Source: Chrysaora quinquecirrha
Taxonomy: Eukaryota > Cnidaria > Scyphozoa > Semaeostomeae > Pelagiidae
DNA: 64,000 bases
Assembly (NCBI GenBank): GCA_014526335.1
Contig: JACTAT010000137.1
Location: 658,352-722,351, forward strand
Reading direction: 5' to 3'
Position numbers and translations under genes: made by a program. The notes below the pieces were generated by a model. It searched no databases and had not been told where the DNA came from. It saw only the letters and a list, made by a program, of their open reading frames with translations. Every line of letters starts with the position of its first letter. Within the stretch, counting starts at the first letter, position 1. This document shows, one piece after another, positions 1 to 12,067 of this stretch.

Positions 1-1328
1 ATAAATACTTTCAGCGCTTTTCTTATCATAATCTATCAAGACTTCAGTCCATCGAGGTTGAGAGAAGATAGCTATCACACAGTCGCGAGAAGCCAATGCT
101 AGTGAAATACTTTATATACATTCCAGATAATCAGGCCCCATGCATTTTTATTGCTTTCCAGGCATAAGATGTTTGGTTACCATTTATGTATTAGAAAATA
201 AGTGCGCCACAGCAAGAGTCATTGTCATTGCGATTTAGTTTCCATTTTTGAAAATGCTTCTGATCATCAATCGTAGTTTTAATTGCCTCGCCCAACTCGC
301 TGTTTTAGTGGGCACGGCAGACAATACATTTTCATCCCGATTAGAGATTTTGACTTGAAATACTAGACTTGTTACGACACTTCTCCTAATTGGACACAGC
401 CAGTGAAAGTTTCAGAGAGAATCAAAAGTTTCTACTTTCATACACTGGTTGCCCAACACTCTAATTTTCATCTTGAATTAAACTTTTTGTCAATTTTAAT
501 CTGCGTTTGTACACCTAATTTTTCTGCTTACCAGTATTATAATCGAAAGCACCATTCCTATTACAGTTGTTACTTTTTACTCTTCTGCTTTCATGACCAT
601 TCCCGGGGGGATACATGACTTTTGAATGGACGGGGATCTGCCGCCCAGATTTCGGAAACCCACCCACTTATAATGTAGACCTTTGCCGGAACAGACCCTA
701 TTCTATGCATAAAAATAATCGCAATACGAAAATTATAAGACTTTCTAGGCCTTATTATTGCTTGATGTTGTGCTACGAACATCTTTAACGCGATTTTTCC
801 ACTTTTCTGACCGAATTAAAGTTAAACTTTCGACTTTTCTTCAATTTGCTACCCACTTTTATGGGATTTTGGTTAAAATCATACCCATGTTTAGAGAATT
901 TCAGGGCCAAAAAAGTCACTCATATGGGTGGCACATACCCGTACTCAATTATACTAAGTACCCTCCCCCCTGGCGACCATGCCTTGAATGCCTAAGATTG
1001 AACGGCTTGAACCTAGTTGAAACGCTCTGAACCTCTCAATTTCTCTGAACAAAGTTGTCTGAACATCAATACTTAGGGAAATGCTGAGACCGTTGGAACA
1101 TCTAGCTTTCCACCATCACTGAACATAGCTGAACGGCGCTATAAAGTATTTGCATTTGAACTAGGCTCTACACTAGCTACATCCTGCAGAAGCAAATCAC
1201 TGTTGGTCAACCTTTTTTCAAATATATTCCAACAAAATGACAAAAATTTGTTTCAGAACTTTTTCAAATTATATACAGAATTTAACAAATCTTTCTACCC
1301 TATTTACATCAGTTGAGAAAATTTACAT
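1..1328. other. Intergenic, no gene recognised
   Basis: The short open frames here show no recognisable domain, no biased codon use and no splice context. Around 1000-1140 the word CTGAAC recurs at irregular spacing, which looks like a degenerate simple repeat. I see no RNA gene and no clear transposon end. Confidence 0.5.
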
Positions 1329-3302
1329 CTATACCAGGCTAGTTTCTTCTTGATAAGGTTCTTCGACATCCAAAAGCGTTTCCAAATGTTCATGTTTTTC
1401 AGATTTATCCACATCGCTCATCAACGACTCCGTACTGCAATATCTTTTCAATGGTTTTGGCATTGTTTTGAATTTATTAATTCTATATAACCTTTCTAAA
1501 GTTTGTAACATAAACCGCTTGTCTTCAATTTCACGTTCCGTGCGTTCTATATGTTTCTCTAAAAAGTGTTTCTCTACACATTCCTTCTCTGTAATCAATT
1601 CAACTGTCTGTAACAGACTGTGTGTATCAAATATTTCATTCTGAAGATATTTCTCTTCTAATTCAATCATATCATCTTCTATCGAATAATTCTCGTTTGA
1701 GAAGTTCAAAATATCCGTGGTTAGATTAGCTATCATAAGATCCTTGAAAAGCAATTGATCAAGAGTATCAGATATATTCTTTGTCAATTCCTTGTATTCC
1801 TTCCATATCATTGTTCTTTCAATATCTTCTTTATTTTTTGCTGTAATTTCTTCCTTTTTGTTTCGCGCAATAGATTTATCTGAATATCCACTGTCTTTGG
1901 AATCTCTACGTACTTTATTTCTCTCAATGCTTCTTCTTGCTTCTTCTGTCAAGCAGTTATAATCATAGCCGCCATGTAGTTTTAGACTTTCTAGCTCTGT
2001 TTCCTTTTTCTCAGCTCTTTTGCTTGAACGTAGCTGTGAATTTTGCACGCAATGGCCTATTTTATTGTTTTCACTCATTAAATGTTTATCTAAAATCGAA
2101 CAATTTGAATCAGATCCACCTGCTGAAGGACATATTTTCATCAAATCCTGTGAACTTTCCTCTCTCAAGTTACATTCTTTTCCAAACGAATTTCTCTTTT
2201 TATTCGAAGAAGAAACTTCTTCTTTGGGTGTCAAAATCTCTTTTCCACTGTGATGAACCAATTTCCTAATTTCTTCGTAATTATTTTTCGATAAAGACTT
2301 TGCTCTAGTTTCCCGCCCTCCTTTAGTCACATCAGCATGCCAATTCAAAATCACCTGTTTTCCGAAGTCTCTGCATGGCAACCGTTTGTTATCGGTTGCT
2401 AGGACTTCAAAACAAGTCTGTGCGGTCGAAGTAGAATTTTCAGCGCTTTCAGAGCTCACACCGCTATCTTGTCTTGCTAGAAATAGTTCTTGTTCAATCG
2501 AATTCCTCGTTAAGATTTTTTCTTGTGGTGTGTCGCCATCTATTGATGGTATGCCACTATCGATATCTGCTTCGCTATCACTTCGCTCTCCTTTGCTTAA
2601 ATCGATGTAATTTTGATTTTCATCCTTCAATGCATACAACCTAGATTTCTTCCTTATTTCATCAACCCATTCTTCTTTACTGCAAGCAAAATGCATCTTC
2701 ATTTTGTCAGACGCAAACATTTCCTCTTTCAACAAGCAATCCTCTTGTTTTATCTCAGTATTTGATTTATCATATATTTCAACTTCTAGCGGGCCTTTTT
2801 CTTTAACAGCTCTGCGCTCAACTTTTTCAGTCTTCTTTGCTTCTCTAGATCCAATTTTTTTCTTGCCTGATGTCTTCGGCTTCTTCCTTCTGTAATCACA
2901 AGCTTTAGGCTTCCTTCCTAACGCCAGTGATTTTCCCTTTTTTGGAATTATTCCTTTGCGCTTGAATTCCTGTTTTTCACACTGTACATTATTTATATAA
3001 AATATTCCAAACTCGATACCTGCTTCAACTAATGACGTCTCTGGCTGTTTTAGATATTCCTCTTGGTTCCTTGTGTTGGTAATCTCCTTTTCATGCAAAA
3101 CCACGGCAGATTTTTTTACATGCTCTTCTTTATCCAAATTCACTTCAGCTTTATTTAAATAATTGGAAGATTTACATGAAGTTGTTTGATTTTCTTTTCC
3201 AGCCAAAGAACATAAGAAATCTTTCTTGAAAACTTCTCGTGACGATCCAGTAACTAAGTATTTTCTGCCATCAATGCATATTTTTATTTTTCTGGTGGCC
3301 AT
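1329..3302 (-). CDS. Uncharacterised charged coiled-coil protein, 657 aa
   Basis: This is a long open frame on the minus strand. The frame extends three codons further upstream but opens there with GTG; the first ATG is at 3302 in a good context (A at -3, G at +4), so I place the start there. The protein is very rich in Lys, Glu and Ser. Residues 2-20 (starting ATRKIKICIDGRKYLV) could be a beta hairpin. Residues about 130-164 form a strongly basic stretch (RRKKPK, GKKK) that could be a nuclear localisation signal. Residues about 497-609 are predicted by eye to be coiled coil. DSGIPS (about 248-253) and DSGVSS (about 279-284) match the DSGxxS phosphodegron pattern, and DSGYSD lies at about 470. 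The N-terminal strand followed by a C-terminal coiled coil recalls the N-terminal RASSF proteins (RASSF7-10), but this is weak and I do not assign it. A CAG acceptor-like site at about 3331 suggests a 5'UTR intron. The function is unknown. Confidence 0.7.
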   Translation of the reverse strand: MATRKIKICIDGRKYLVTGSSREVFKKDFLCSLAGKENQTTSCKSSNYLNKAEVNLDKEEHVKKSAVVLHEKEITNTRNQEEYLKQPETSLVEAGIEFGIFYINNVQCEKQEFKRKGIIPKKGKSLALGRKPKACDYRRKKPKTSGKKKIGSREAKKTEKVERRAVKEKGPLEVEIYDKSNTEIKQEDCLLKEEMFASDKMKMHFACSKEEWVDEIRKKSRLYALKDENQNYIDLSKGERSDSEADIDSGIPSIDGDTPQEKILTRNSIEQELFLARQDSGVSSESAENSTSTAQTCFEVLATDNKRLPCRDFGKQVILNWHADVTKGGRETRAKSLSKNNYEEIRKLVHHSGKEILTPKEEVSSSNKKRNSFGKECNLREESSQDLMKICPSAGGSDSNCSILDKHLMSENNKIGHCVQNSQLRSSKRAEKKETELESLKLHGGYDYNCLTEEARRSIERNKVRRDSKDSGYSDKSIARNKKEEITAKNKEDIERTMIWKEYKELTKNISDTLDQLLFKDLMIANLTTDILNFSNENYSIEDDMIELEEKYLQNEIFDTHSLLQTVELITEKECVEKHFLEKHIERTEREIEDKRFMLQTLERLYRINKFKTMPKPLKRYCSTESLMSDVDKSEKHEHLETLLDVEEPYQEETSLV

Positions 3303-3525
3303 AATTTTCACTTCTCACAATTAATTATTTACCTGCGAATTAAAGCAGAAGGCGTTTTCAGTAAATTGGGATTGAGAATGATTTTGAAGAGAATCACGGT
3401 ATCCCCATTGTCATATCGTATTGGAATACGCTGTTACAGCTTGCGAAACAGCTTGAATTTGCGTCATTGTAAATGAAATTTACTTGTATCATAAATCGTT
3501 TCATCGGCCCTTTTACACCATATTA

Positions 3526-4103
3526 TAGAGCGTTCCGAAAAAAAACGAACCCGCTTTAGAATTTTTTTTATTTGCGAACCGTAGCTTCAAGGCCAATAGA
3601 GTTTTGTCATAAGACGTAATGTGTACATACACTTTTGTGAGTAAAAAGATAAGTTTTCATATTTCATCTTCACATAAATATGCTGTAATAAATTTCAATG
3701 ATAAATAACGCATGTGCACAAACTTTATGCACATTTCATGCAATTGAGGATTTCTGCTGCGGAATAAGTTACAGAAAGGGTTAATTGATACAACCATCGG
3801 TAATTCAGGTCAAGGGTTTGAAAAATGATTGATTTAGGCGGACAAAATTGTTTAAAAAATTGTTTATGGCGAGTTGTGCTTTTTGAAGTACACATTTGAC
3901 TGCTCTTTGTGTTGACTAAAAAATAAAGTGTGAAAAGCTTTGTTTCTTCCTAGTGTTATTCATGAATTGAAGCATTATAAATTGATGTCAGCATAATTCT
4001 CATTCCTTCAAAAACATCCGTACCAAATTTCATGCTCAAAATTAAATTGAGACTTTGGTGCGAAGGTTTCTTTGCCGGGTTCCTTTTTTGGAACACCCTG
4101 TAG
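3526..4103. mobile_element. Mariner-like inverted-repeat element, decayed
   Basis: The left end reads TATAGAGCGTTCCGAAAAAA followed by GAACCCG. The right end, reverse-complemented, reads TACAGGGTGTTCC followed by AAAAAAGGAACCCGG. The matching ends and flanking TA fit a Tc1/mariner-type element of about 0.58 kb. No transposase frame is visible inside, so it is a non-autonomous or internally deleted copy. The ends are imperfect, so the exact limits are uncertain by a few bases. Confidence 0.55.
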
Positions 4104-5130
4104 ATAGTTTTTGGAGTGAATTCTGTGTTTCGATTTTCTTCCGCGGTGGCTGAGCATTTCCTTGTTCATTGTTAAGGTCCAAATTCATCAAAAGATTCTT
4201 CGTCTGCATCAATACTGAAATGAATTGTCTGCTTGTGCGCCGAGACTTGTTTTCTAGGAGTAATGATCTTTTAGGCAAGGAATCAACGGGAGTTGACCTC
4301 CAAAGAATGGTCAGTGGAAGCTGACATCTGGCGTACGAAAGGGGGAAAAGAGGGATCCGGCTCCTCACTTTTCTAAAATATTGTCTCTGAGGATCGTTCA
4401 AAACTTTTTAAATAACAACTTACATATGTCTTATATTCATAAACCACTAATGAATGAATAAACAATCGTGTTCCTTTCTTTCTGTGGTGTATAGTTGGAT
4501 TATGCAGAATTAAACTAGATTAATGCAACTCGTCTTCAAATCCAAGTGCATTTAACCAAACGACAGAGTGGCCAAGCACATAAGCAAGCGGCATAATCGC
4601 GTTACTTATCAATTTTCTATGTTTCAAATACTACTGTTTGCCCTAATGTGAGGAATGGTATAGTACTACTTATCGAGCTAGCTAATATCAAAGAAATAAA
4701 TTTGGCGGAAAGGGCGCTTCTTCATATTTGCGAGAGTTTGTCCATAAGTGGTAATTGTTGCATCCTATGGAAAGTGATCCGAAACAAAACTTCAACCGAA
4801 AGCTATTCATTAGGTCATGAGTTGAACGCAATGACCAAATTGCAATTAAACGCATGCACGTGGGTTTAATGTCTGAGACTGATTCACTTTTCAACGGCGT
4901 TTTTCTCGCAAAAATTAAAAGAATTAATCGATCAAAATTATGGAAACGAGAGGCAGCTTTTGGAACCTTTGCTTATTTGCCACCCCTTTTTGCATTTTGG
5001 AACCTATGCTCATTTGCATAACAGCTGATGTCATCATTCCCTCGATGACCACACACGTGGGCTACGAAACTCTAGAAATAACCTTGTAGTGTCATTAATG
5101 TGAACAGTAAGTGACCAAAAGGCATTCTCT
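4104..5130. other. Intergenic, nothing recognised
   Basis: I see no gene, RNA or transposon end in this kilobase. The open frame at 4042-4401 on the minus strand runs into the mariner-like element and has no domain. Confidence 0.4.
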
Positions 5131-5351
5131 TACTGTGGTACAAAAGAGTGGAACAGCTTTCACAACAATGTTAACGAGGCCCACTCGATAAACTCCTTTA
5201 AATCAAAGTTGAGACAGTTGGGGTACGAAAATCTTTTATTTAATTACATGTGTTTTTGTAGTCATACTTTATTCTTATCAACTTGTTTTAACTTGTACTT
5301 TATTAGAAACTTAAATTTAACAGAGCCAAATTGTAAAACAATATTTTATTG
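5131..5351 (+). pseudogene. LINE reverse-transcriptase C-terminal remnant
   Basis: One plus-strand frame reads KEWNSFHNNVNEAHSINSF followed by KSKLRQL and ends in a stop near 5351. The pattern W-N-S-x5-N-x-A-x-S-I-N-S-F-K is the usual C-terminal signature of CR1/L2/jockey-type LINE ORF2 proteins. It is a 5'-truncated fragment, followed at 5385-5430 by an AT-rich (TATAA)n-like tail, consistent with target-primed insertion. It has no host function. Confidence 0.55.
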
Positions 5352-5384
5352 AATTTGGTACCCTATAAAAATATGTCTAAAATA

Positions 5385-5432
5385 TGAAATATAATAATAA
5401 ATATATAATATATATAATATATAATATATAAT
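5385..5432. repeat. AT-only microsatellite
   Basis: A run of ATATAATA words directly follows the LINE remnant and is probably its 3' tail. Confidence 0.7.
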
Positions 5433-6149
5433 GTGAGGCTTTGAAAACAACAAATATAAATTTAAATGGCTTCTGGAACATTGAAACCTAATAAATTGCT
5501 AGAAAAAGCCTAATAACTGGTTCTGTTATTTGGCAATTTGGCAAGGTGCCTCACTCGGGCATTGAGACAGTGATTTTGGGAAGTGATGCCTTCATCACAG
5601 AGTTGTTACGAATTATTCATCATTTAACTGCATTGTGTGTCGAATCTTGTAGATCATCAAGAAATAGAAAATATCACATCGATGACGTCATCGAATCATC
5701 CACTTCCGGTGAAAATTCGAAAAATTGTCTCTCGAAGTTGAAATTGTCATGTCTTGTTTGAGCAAATTCAGTATCAAAAATACTTTCGGTTAGCTGATGT
5801 CCACTTTTAAAAGAAGGCTCTGGCATATCCATCTTCTAAAAGTTCTCTGTTTTGATATCCACCTGGCCTATAAGGTAATCTTTGCACTGTTTCTAATGTT
5901 CAGATTTTCCATGGAATCACATGCAGTTTTTATGTCTTTCTTAGTTTCTATGGAAATGGTTACATGAAATGACCTCCTCCTTGCTCGATTTCCTTGTTCT
6001 GAGTTAGCTCGCATTAACTCCCGCGATAGTCGTGATCGTTTAACACTATATCCAGAATACAAGACTTTGTATACACCTGGAACATAATACCCCACCAAAA
6101 AAAGTTTATCCTCATCCAAGACATCAAGCATATTAATCGACACTAGGCT

Positions 6150-6353
6150 AGGCTTTGCAGCCCGAAAATTTTTTTGTTTTATAATTCGTTAATCTTTCTT
6201 ATAGTTGTTACTAGTTAATTTTCATATCCTTACAAATGTATTTTAAAGTTTAGTTATGTTGTTTAGAATTTAGTTGTGAAGTTTAGGCTGGTATGTATTA
6301 GCTAAAATTAAGCTATTGTAAGAACCAACGAAAAATAAAGTAATAAAAAAAAA
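6150..6353 (+). mobile_element. Possible retroposon 3' tail
   Basis: An AT-rich stretch ends in AAAAATAAAGTAATAAAAA, a polyadenylation-like signal running into a run of A. This looks like the 3' end of a retroposed RNA. No coding body or tRNA-like promoter is recognisable upstream. Confidence 0.3.
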
Positions 6354-6524
6354 ATCAAGCGTAATTCGTCATGCGAGTCTTAGTATGCCAACTTCAAGCA
6401 TATTTACACAATCTTACAAGTCGAAAGATAGCATGCCCCTGCTAAGCTAACCTTAATAAACACCACAATATAATTTCTTGCCCCTACAGGCCGTATCCAC
6501 CCCATCAGGTTTAGACTTCTGTGT

Positions 6525-6590
6525 CTATAGGGTTTAGTAATCTGTCCTTATAAGGCTTAGTAATTTGTCCCTACAAGGCTTAATATCCCA
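6525..6590. repeat. Short tandem repeat, about 27 bp unit
   Basis: GGTTTAGTAATCTGTCC and GGCTTAGTAATTTGTCC are imperfect neighbouring copies followed by a partial third copy. It is a small minisatellite in non-coding DNA. Confidence 0.5.
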
Positions 6591-6599
6591 ACGTCAAGC

Positions 6600-8500
6600 A
6601 TAAAAAAACCCAACCTTGCTGGTTGTATCCATCACATCTCAGACATACACTTGCGTTCGAAAAGTAATTCACCGCCTTTCTCAAAATGGCGGCTAGCTGT
6701 GACTCTCGGCCTGAAGCAAGCGATTTTCCAAACAAAGACTACAGGGCTCATGGGCCCCGTGACTAACGATTTTGGCGATAAAATATTCACAATTTTACTG
6801 GCTTTCCGTTAGAATTAACAGTAACGAACAGTTAAAATGTTTTGACAGAGAAATTCATTCAGAAGTTGGAGCAGTGTCTTCAAAAGATTTAGGAAAAATC
6901 TTTTTCAACTGGTGTCAAATTCAATGATAAATTGATGGGTTAATTCGCAGAAATGGACTAAATTTTGCTCCTATCCGAAGGAGAAATCTCTGACTTTTCT
7001 TTTGATAACCAAATGTTAAGTCTGGAAGACTTTTTCAATGTGTTTAACTAGTATAGAAAGAAAATTAATTCTATGAAAAAGAAAGAAAATTAAACTTACC
7101 ATCTTCCACACAAACACTCTGCTAGATACAACGCCGACGTTGAGAAACCATTTATGAAACGAAAGATACGCGCATCAAGTAACCAATGATTTTGCATAAA
7201 AACCAGCAACACGTCATTCAATATGAATGTTTTGTAGAGATACGAAATATCTTACTTATTTAAAGAAACTCAGAGCATAGCATCGTTTGCTTAGTGCACT
7301 TTAAACGTATTTGAATCTATACGGGGGTTAACTGTTTCAGTGTGACTACTAACATGCGTTCTGCTCGAAACAGTAAAGATGTGTGAGATGTGGGTGTTAC
7401 AATCAAGTTATTTCACTCTGGATTCTCTTTCTTTCTCTTGAAAGAAACTGCTATAAAAATTATTATTTTCCTTGTCGTCGTTCCTTTTTTTCATTGTGTG
7501 TTTTTCTTCCTAATGTTTGCTTCCTAAAAGTACAAGAAGGACGATCCAAGCATGGGAAGGCTTTACACGTTTTTGTAAATAAAACTGTTTATACGAAACT
7601 AACACCTTAACCGATAAAAAAATTCGCTAAATTTAGTGGACTTTCCTTCAAACAACATTGCTGTCATATATTAAACTATAAGAATATATTTATAAAATGT
7701 TATTGGTGTTTGAAAAAGCGTTTTATGAAGTTTGTGATGCAGTTATGGCTAGAGGTTACTCTAGAGATCTTTTTCTTTGCCCGTCGTTTTCTTCTGTCTT
7801 CATGTTGGCTCTTTAATACGTCTGGTCTTAAGAAATTTTTAAGTAACTTAGTCAACTCAAATCAATAAAAGATAAAAGAAGCCTAGTACTAATCATAGCC
7901 TTAGTTTCTAATGACTGTAATGTACGAAAAATGCAATGGGTGACTATGAAATAAAAGGAGTGTATATGGACAAACCTTTTTTCTTAAGAACTCACAAGAA
8001 CCCCCGTCACATCCAACTTTGTTCATCCGCTATAAAAATAGATGAAAATGAACAATAAAAATGAACAATTTAACTTTAATTTATAAAACTGAAATCATCC
8101 GCTTAGCTGAAGAGTAAACAACTAATGAATAAAAGAACATGATTTTATCATGTTGCGCATGTACCGAATTCTAAACAGCGAGCAAACAGTGCGGAATCTC
8201 GTATGCTTGTTGCTTTTGCAGCAATTTTCATATTGATTACAGGACATATTTCTTGTAAATAAAGTTTAAGTCTAAAAAGCAGTACTTTGTGATTGAATGG
8301 GTTCAAGGATAGCTTACCTATGAAGGATAACTCTTTAATAATCAGGTAAGCTGATTCAAAGTATTTCGCTTTTATCTTGAGTTAACAAACTTGATCTGCA
8401 GTAAGTAAACGTTTGAATCCTAGATTAAGGAGGATAACTTAATTGACAGCAGCTACTAAGTACATGTTCAACATGAGACACAGAACACCGTACCACACTT
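6600..8500. other. Intergenic, no gene recognised
   Basis: AT-rich sequence up to the assembly gap. Its open frames are short and domain-free. Confidence 0.4.
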
Positions 8501-9000
8501 NNNNNNNNNNNNNNNNNNNNNNNNNNNNNNNNNNNNNNNNNNNNNNNNNNNNNNNNNNNNNNNNNNNNNNNNNNNNNNNNNNNNNNNNNNNNNNNNNNNN
8601 NNNNNNNNNNNNNNNNNNNNNNNNNNNNNNNNNNNNNNNNNNNNNNNNNNNNNNNNNNNNNNNNNNNNNNNNNNNNNNNNNNNNNNNNNNNNNNNNNNNN
8701 NNNNNNNNNNNNNNNNNNNNNNNNNNNNNNNNNNNNNNNNNNNNNNNNNNNNNNNNNNNNNNNNNNNNNNNNNNNNNNNNNNNNNNNNNNNNNNNNNNNN
8801 NNNNNNNNNNNNNNNNNNNNNNNNNNNNNNNNNNNNNNNNNNNNNNNNNNNNNNNNNNNNNNNNNNNNNNNNNNNNNNNNNNNNNNNNNNNNNNNNNNNN
8901 NNNNNNNNNNNNNNNNNNNNNNNNNNNNNNNNNNNNNNNNNNNNNNNNNNNNNNNNNNNNNNNNNNNNNNNNNNNNNNNNNNNNNNNNNNNNNNNNNNNN
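8501..9000. other. Assembly gap (500 N)
   Basis: Exactly 500 ambiguous bases, a round number that probably marks a scaffold gap of unknown true size. The open frames that cross it are artefacts. Confidence 0.99.
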
Positions 9001-9093
9001 CCTGATAAGTATTCCTTATAATGTCCGCCATCACCAGAACGTTCTCAAAAAGATCTTTCAAATAAAAAGAGGTTTTGGGCTATACTTTTTAGC

Positions 9094-9500
9094 TACACGC
9101 TTTTTTTTATAAGGAACCTACCTCAAGGCCTAGTTCTTAAAGTTCCTTATTTTTGGACCACTTTTGAGGCAATCGTAGTTCAAAAAGTTCCTTAATAGTT
9201 CCTTAATTTTAACTGCACATACAGTGGTCATAACAATAATAGAGAGACACTTGCATGTGAGCAAAGCTCGGAACTACTCAAGGAAACATTTGATACATGC
9301 TTAACGTACAATTTATGTGGGTTTCGACTGCAAATGAATGGAACCGGCTTTCTAATTCTTGATTATTTGCAGTGATAAAAGCATTCAACATTGAAAAGTT
9401 CCTTAATGATTTTCTCTTTAGTAGTATAAGTTCTTTAAATTTTCGGGCCTTCTACATGTAGCTTCCATATAAAGTGGTGCTTTATAAAAAAAAGCGTGTA
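9094..9500. mobile_element. Non-autonomous DNA transposon (family A), intact ends
   Basis: The left end TACACGC with an eight-T tract then ATAAGGAAC is mirrored at the right end by TTTAT with an eight-A tract then GCGTGTA. The interior repeats the word AGTTCCTTA several times and has no coding capacity. A second, diverged copy lies at 52340-52926 and aligns along most of its length, which supports a mobile family. TA flanks are possible but not certain. Confidence 0.75.
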
Positions 9501-11980
9501 TGCGCTTTTTGCGTTATGAGCTACGCGCTTTTCACGCTTCTCGTGCTACACACAAGACACGCCCATTTTTCATTACTCTTCATACTGTTTAAAAGTTTTT
9601 AAATGAAACTTTTATGCCACGTTGCTGTTGAAAATGGTTTTCAGTGAAGACTGCAAGCTTTATTAACAGTCTGACGTAATTCAGAAAACTAACATTTGCG
9701 GTAAGAAATAAATAACTTCTAGTGGTTTGGTTTTTTGAACAGTTAACTGAGATCAACCGTGTTGATAATTAAAAAAAACGTGACTTTATCATTATTTAAT
9801 AATTTTGTCAGTCTGAGGTTTAGCCAACCATTTATTTTGTTGATATAACTTATGATGTCATTTTTATTTCGCAAAGAACGAGCATGAAGTCTCCTACGAG
9901 ACTCGCCGCTTAAATCTCTGTCTTGCTCCTTAAATCTACTATGTTGTTAAAACAATGCAAAGAACAAAAAGGACGAATGTGGGGACTGTGATGACCATGG
10001 ACTTATTACGTTAATCTAAGTAGGAACTTTATAACCTAAGACCTATTTTATCAGTTTTACTCTGGTCTTCCAGTCATTGCATTACACAATATAATCGGAT
10101 TACTCTACATGTTGTAAAATTGAATACAAATGTTCTTAAAGGTCTCTAAATTTTTTGCTTGGTGGAAAATTCAAAAAGCACCGAAAATTGAAAATTAACG
10201 TAACGATTTGACTTTACATTTTAACAAAGATGAAAAGAAATCAGACAAATGTCGTTTTGTCGGGAGCTCGTTATACCGAGAGAATTTGTATTAAATCTAT
10301 AATTAAGGGGCCAGACAAGACTTATTATACGAGTGGTAGTTTTCACTCCTAGGCCAAACTGATAGATAGGTCGCTGAGAACTCTGAGCATTAGGCATCCG
10401 ATTCAATTATTTATGGCTGTTGTTGTTGCTTAAGGTTCTCCTGCAGATTGCGAAGGGTGGGTCTTAGACTTATTACCTGATTCTCAGTTATCGCTCATGA
10501 AACCGAGACTGGCACAAAACCGAGATCGCTGAAACTGGGAATGGTGGAAACGAAAAGATGGCCCCCATTGAAACGAGGCTGGTTCATTGCATTCTCACTG
10601 CAAAAATATACCAGCCCTATTCGGCAGCCGTTTTAGTAAAAATTTTTAAACGAAAATCGAAAGGCTGGGTTGGTAAGAGCTTTCTGCAAAACAAATAGCA
10701 AGTTAAGTTTTAAGACATAGAAACATGTTTTCACGGCGTTTTAGACCCGGTAGATTTAGGCCATTGCAACCATTTACCGTTAACATCACTGTAACCATGA
10801 TAATATGAGAACGAGGCAGAAAAATTAAGTCCAGAAAGATACCAGTCGATCATGAGTCGTAGTTTGAGCGTCCAGCAGTTGAACTCAATAGCGATAACTA
10901 CGATTCAAGTAATAAGTCTAGGTGGGTCTTACGTACTGCGTCTAGGACCGGGAATTTCAGTAAGTTCGTTAGATTTTTTTTACTTGTGAAAGCGTCTTCT
11001 TCATTTTTGTACCAGCACTGAGAGTTTCTAAGAAGCTGGGCATCACAGTACATAGTTTCGTTTAAAAAGTTTCTTATAAAGAACGTGTGAGTCAGGTGGA
11101 GTCGGTTTGAGAGTTGCAGTCGTTTCAATGAAATAAAATGTGACGAGATTGTTTACATTATATGCTGTGCACTGTGTACATGCAGTCTAATTGTACACAT
11201 GTACTATGATCGAATTCACTTTAAGAACAGCTGCGTCCAATGGCTGCGCAGCAGAGTAAAAACATAAAACAGAACAGTGCAGTAGACAGCGAATTTTCAT
11301 TTCATCTATCCATTAATTAAAGATTTCTGTGTCTCAAAATTGATTTTTCTTCCTTCCTTTTGAGCTTGGTGGTGGGAGGCGAGAATATATTTCAACCGTT
11401 TCCCCTACTTTGCTGTTTCTGCAAGATTTTCTAACTAAAAATTTCCGCAACATATTAATGCATCCTTAATCAAATCTGAAAACAGGTGAAAAGATGGCTA
11501 AGCTCTGATGAATGCTGTACTCAGAAAGATCAACATGAATACTGCCACAACATATCTACTGAGCAAGCAGTACACTGTATCTGTGTGCTACTAGCAGAAA
11601 AAGCTAATTCCCCATTTTTTTTGAATAGCTCTGATTTCCCTGATTTTCTCTTCTGAGATGAGATTTCTGGAGTTTCGGCTGGTCTCACATGGTGCGATTT
11701 TTCACTACAGTGCATCTTGCAACACCGTCTAAAATGTTGGCCTATTGCCTCGCATAACATGCCATCTCTGCAATGTAGCTACAACGCAATTTTTGTCTCG
11801 CAACAACAACAAGGGAATTTCTGCAGCAATTGCAAAGATTACAAGGGCCATTGTTGCGCGTGCCTGCAAATTTCATTGCAACCTTAAATTCTACACTGCT
11901 CCCTTTCAGACCATTCAGTGTACATTGCAGTCGCAATTTTCTTAATCGCCATTCTGAAATACCTTGCAGTCGAGTAACAG
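9501..11980. other. Intergenic, no gene recognised
   Basis: No supported gene or RNA. The few open frames of 60-76 codons lack domains and splice context. Confidence 0.4.
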
Positions 11981-11984
11981 GGAT

Positions 11985-12067
11985 ATCGTCAGTAGTGGAG
12001 GATGTTCAGTACGGTGGAGGATGTTCACTACGGTGGAGGGATATCATCAGTGCAGTGGAGGATGTTC
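11985..12067. repeat. Fragment of the GTACAGCGGAGG-type repeat
   Basis: Units such as GTACGGTGGAGGATGTTC and GGGATATCATCAGTGCAG closely resemble the units of the foldback element at 28392-28672. It has no inverted partner here, so it is probably an isolated fragment of that family. Confidence 0.6.

Noticed and set aside
8443..9061. Open frames of 192 and 197 codons on opposite strands
   Set aside because: They consist almost wholly of the 500-N gap.
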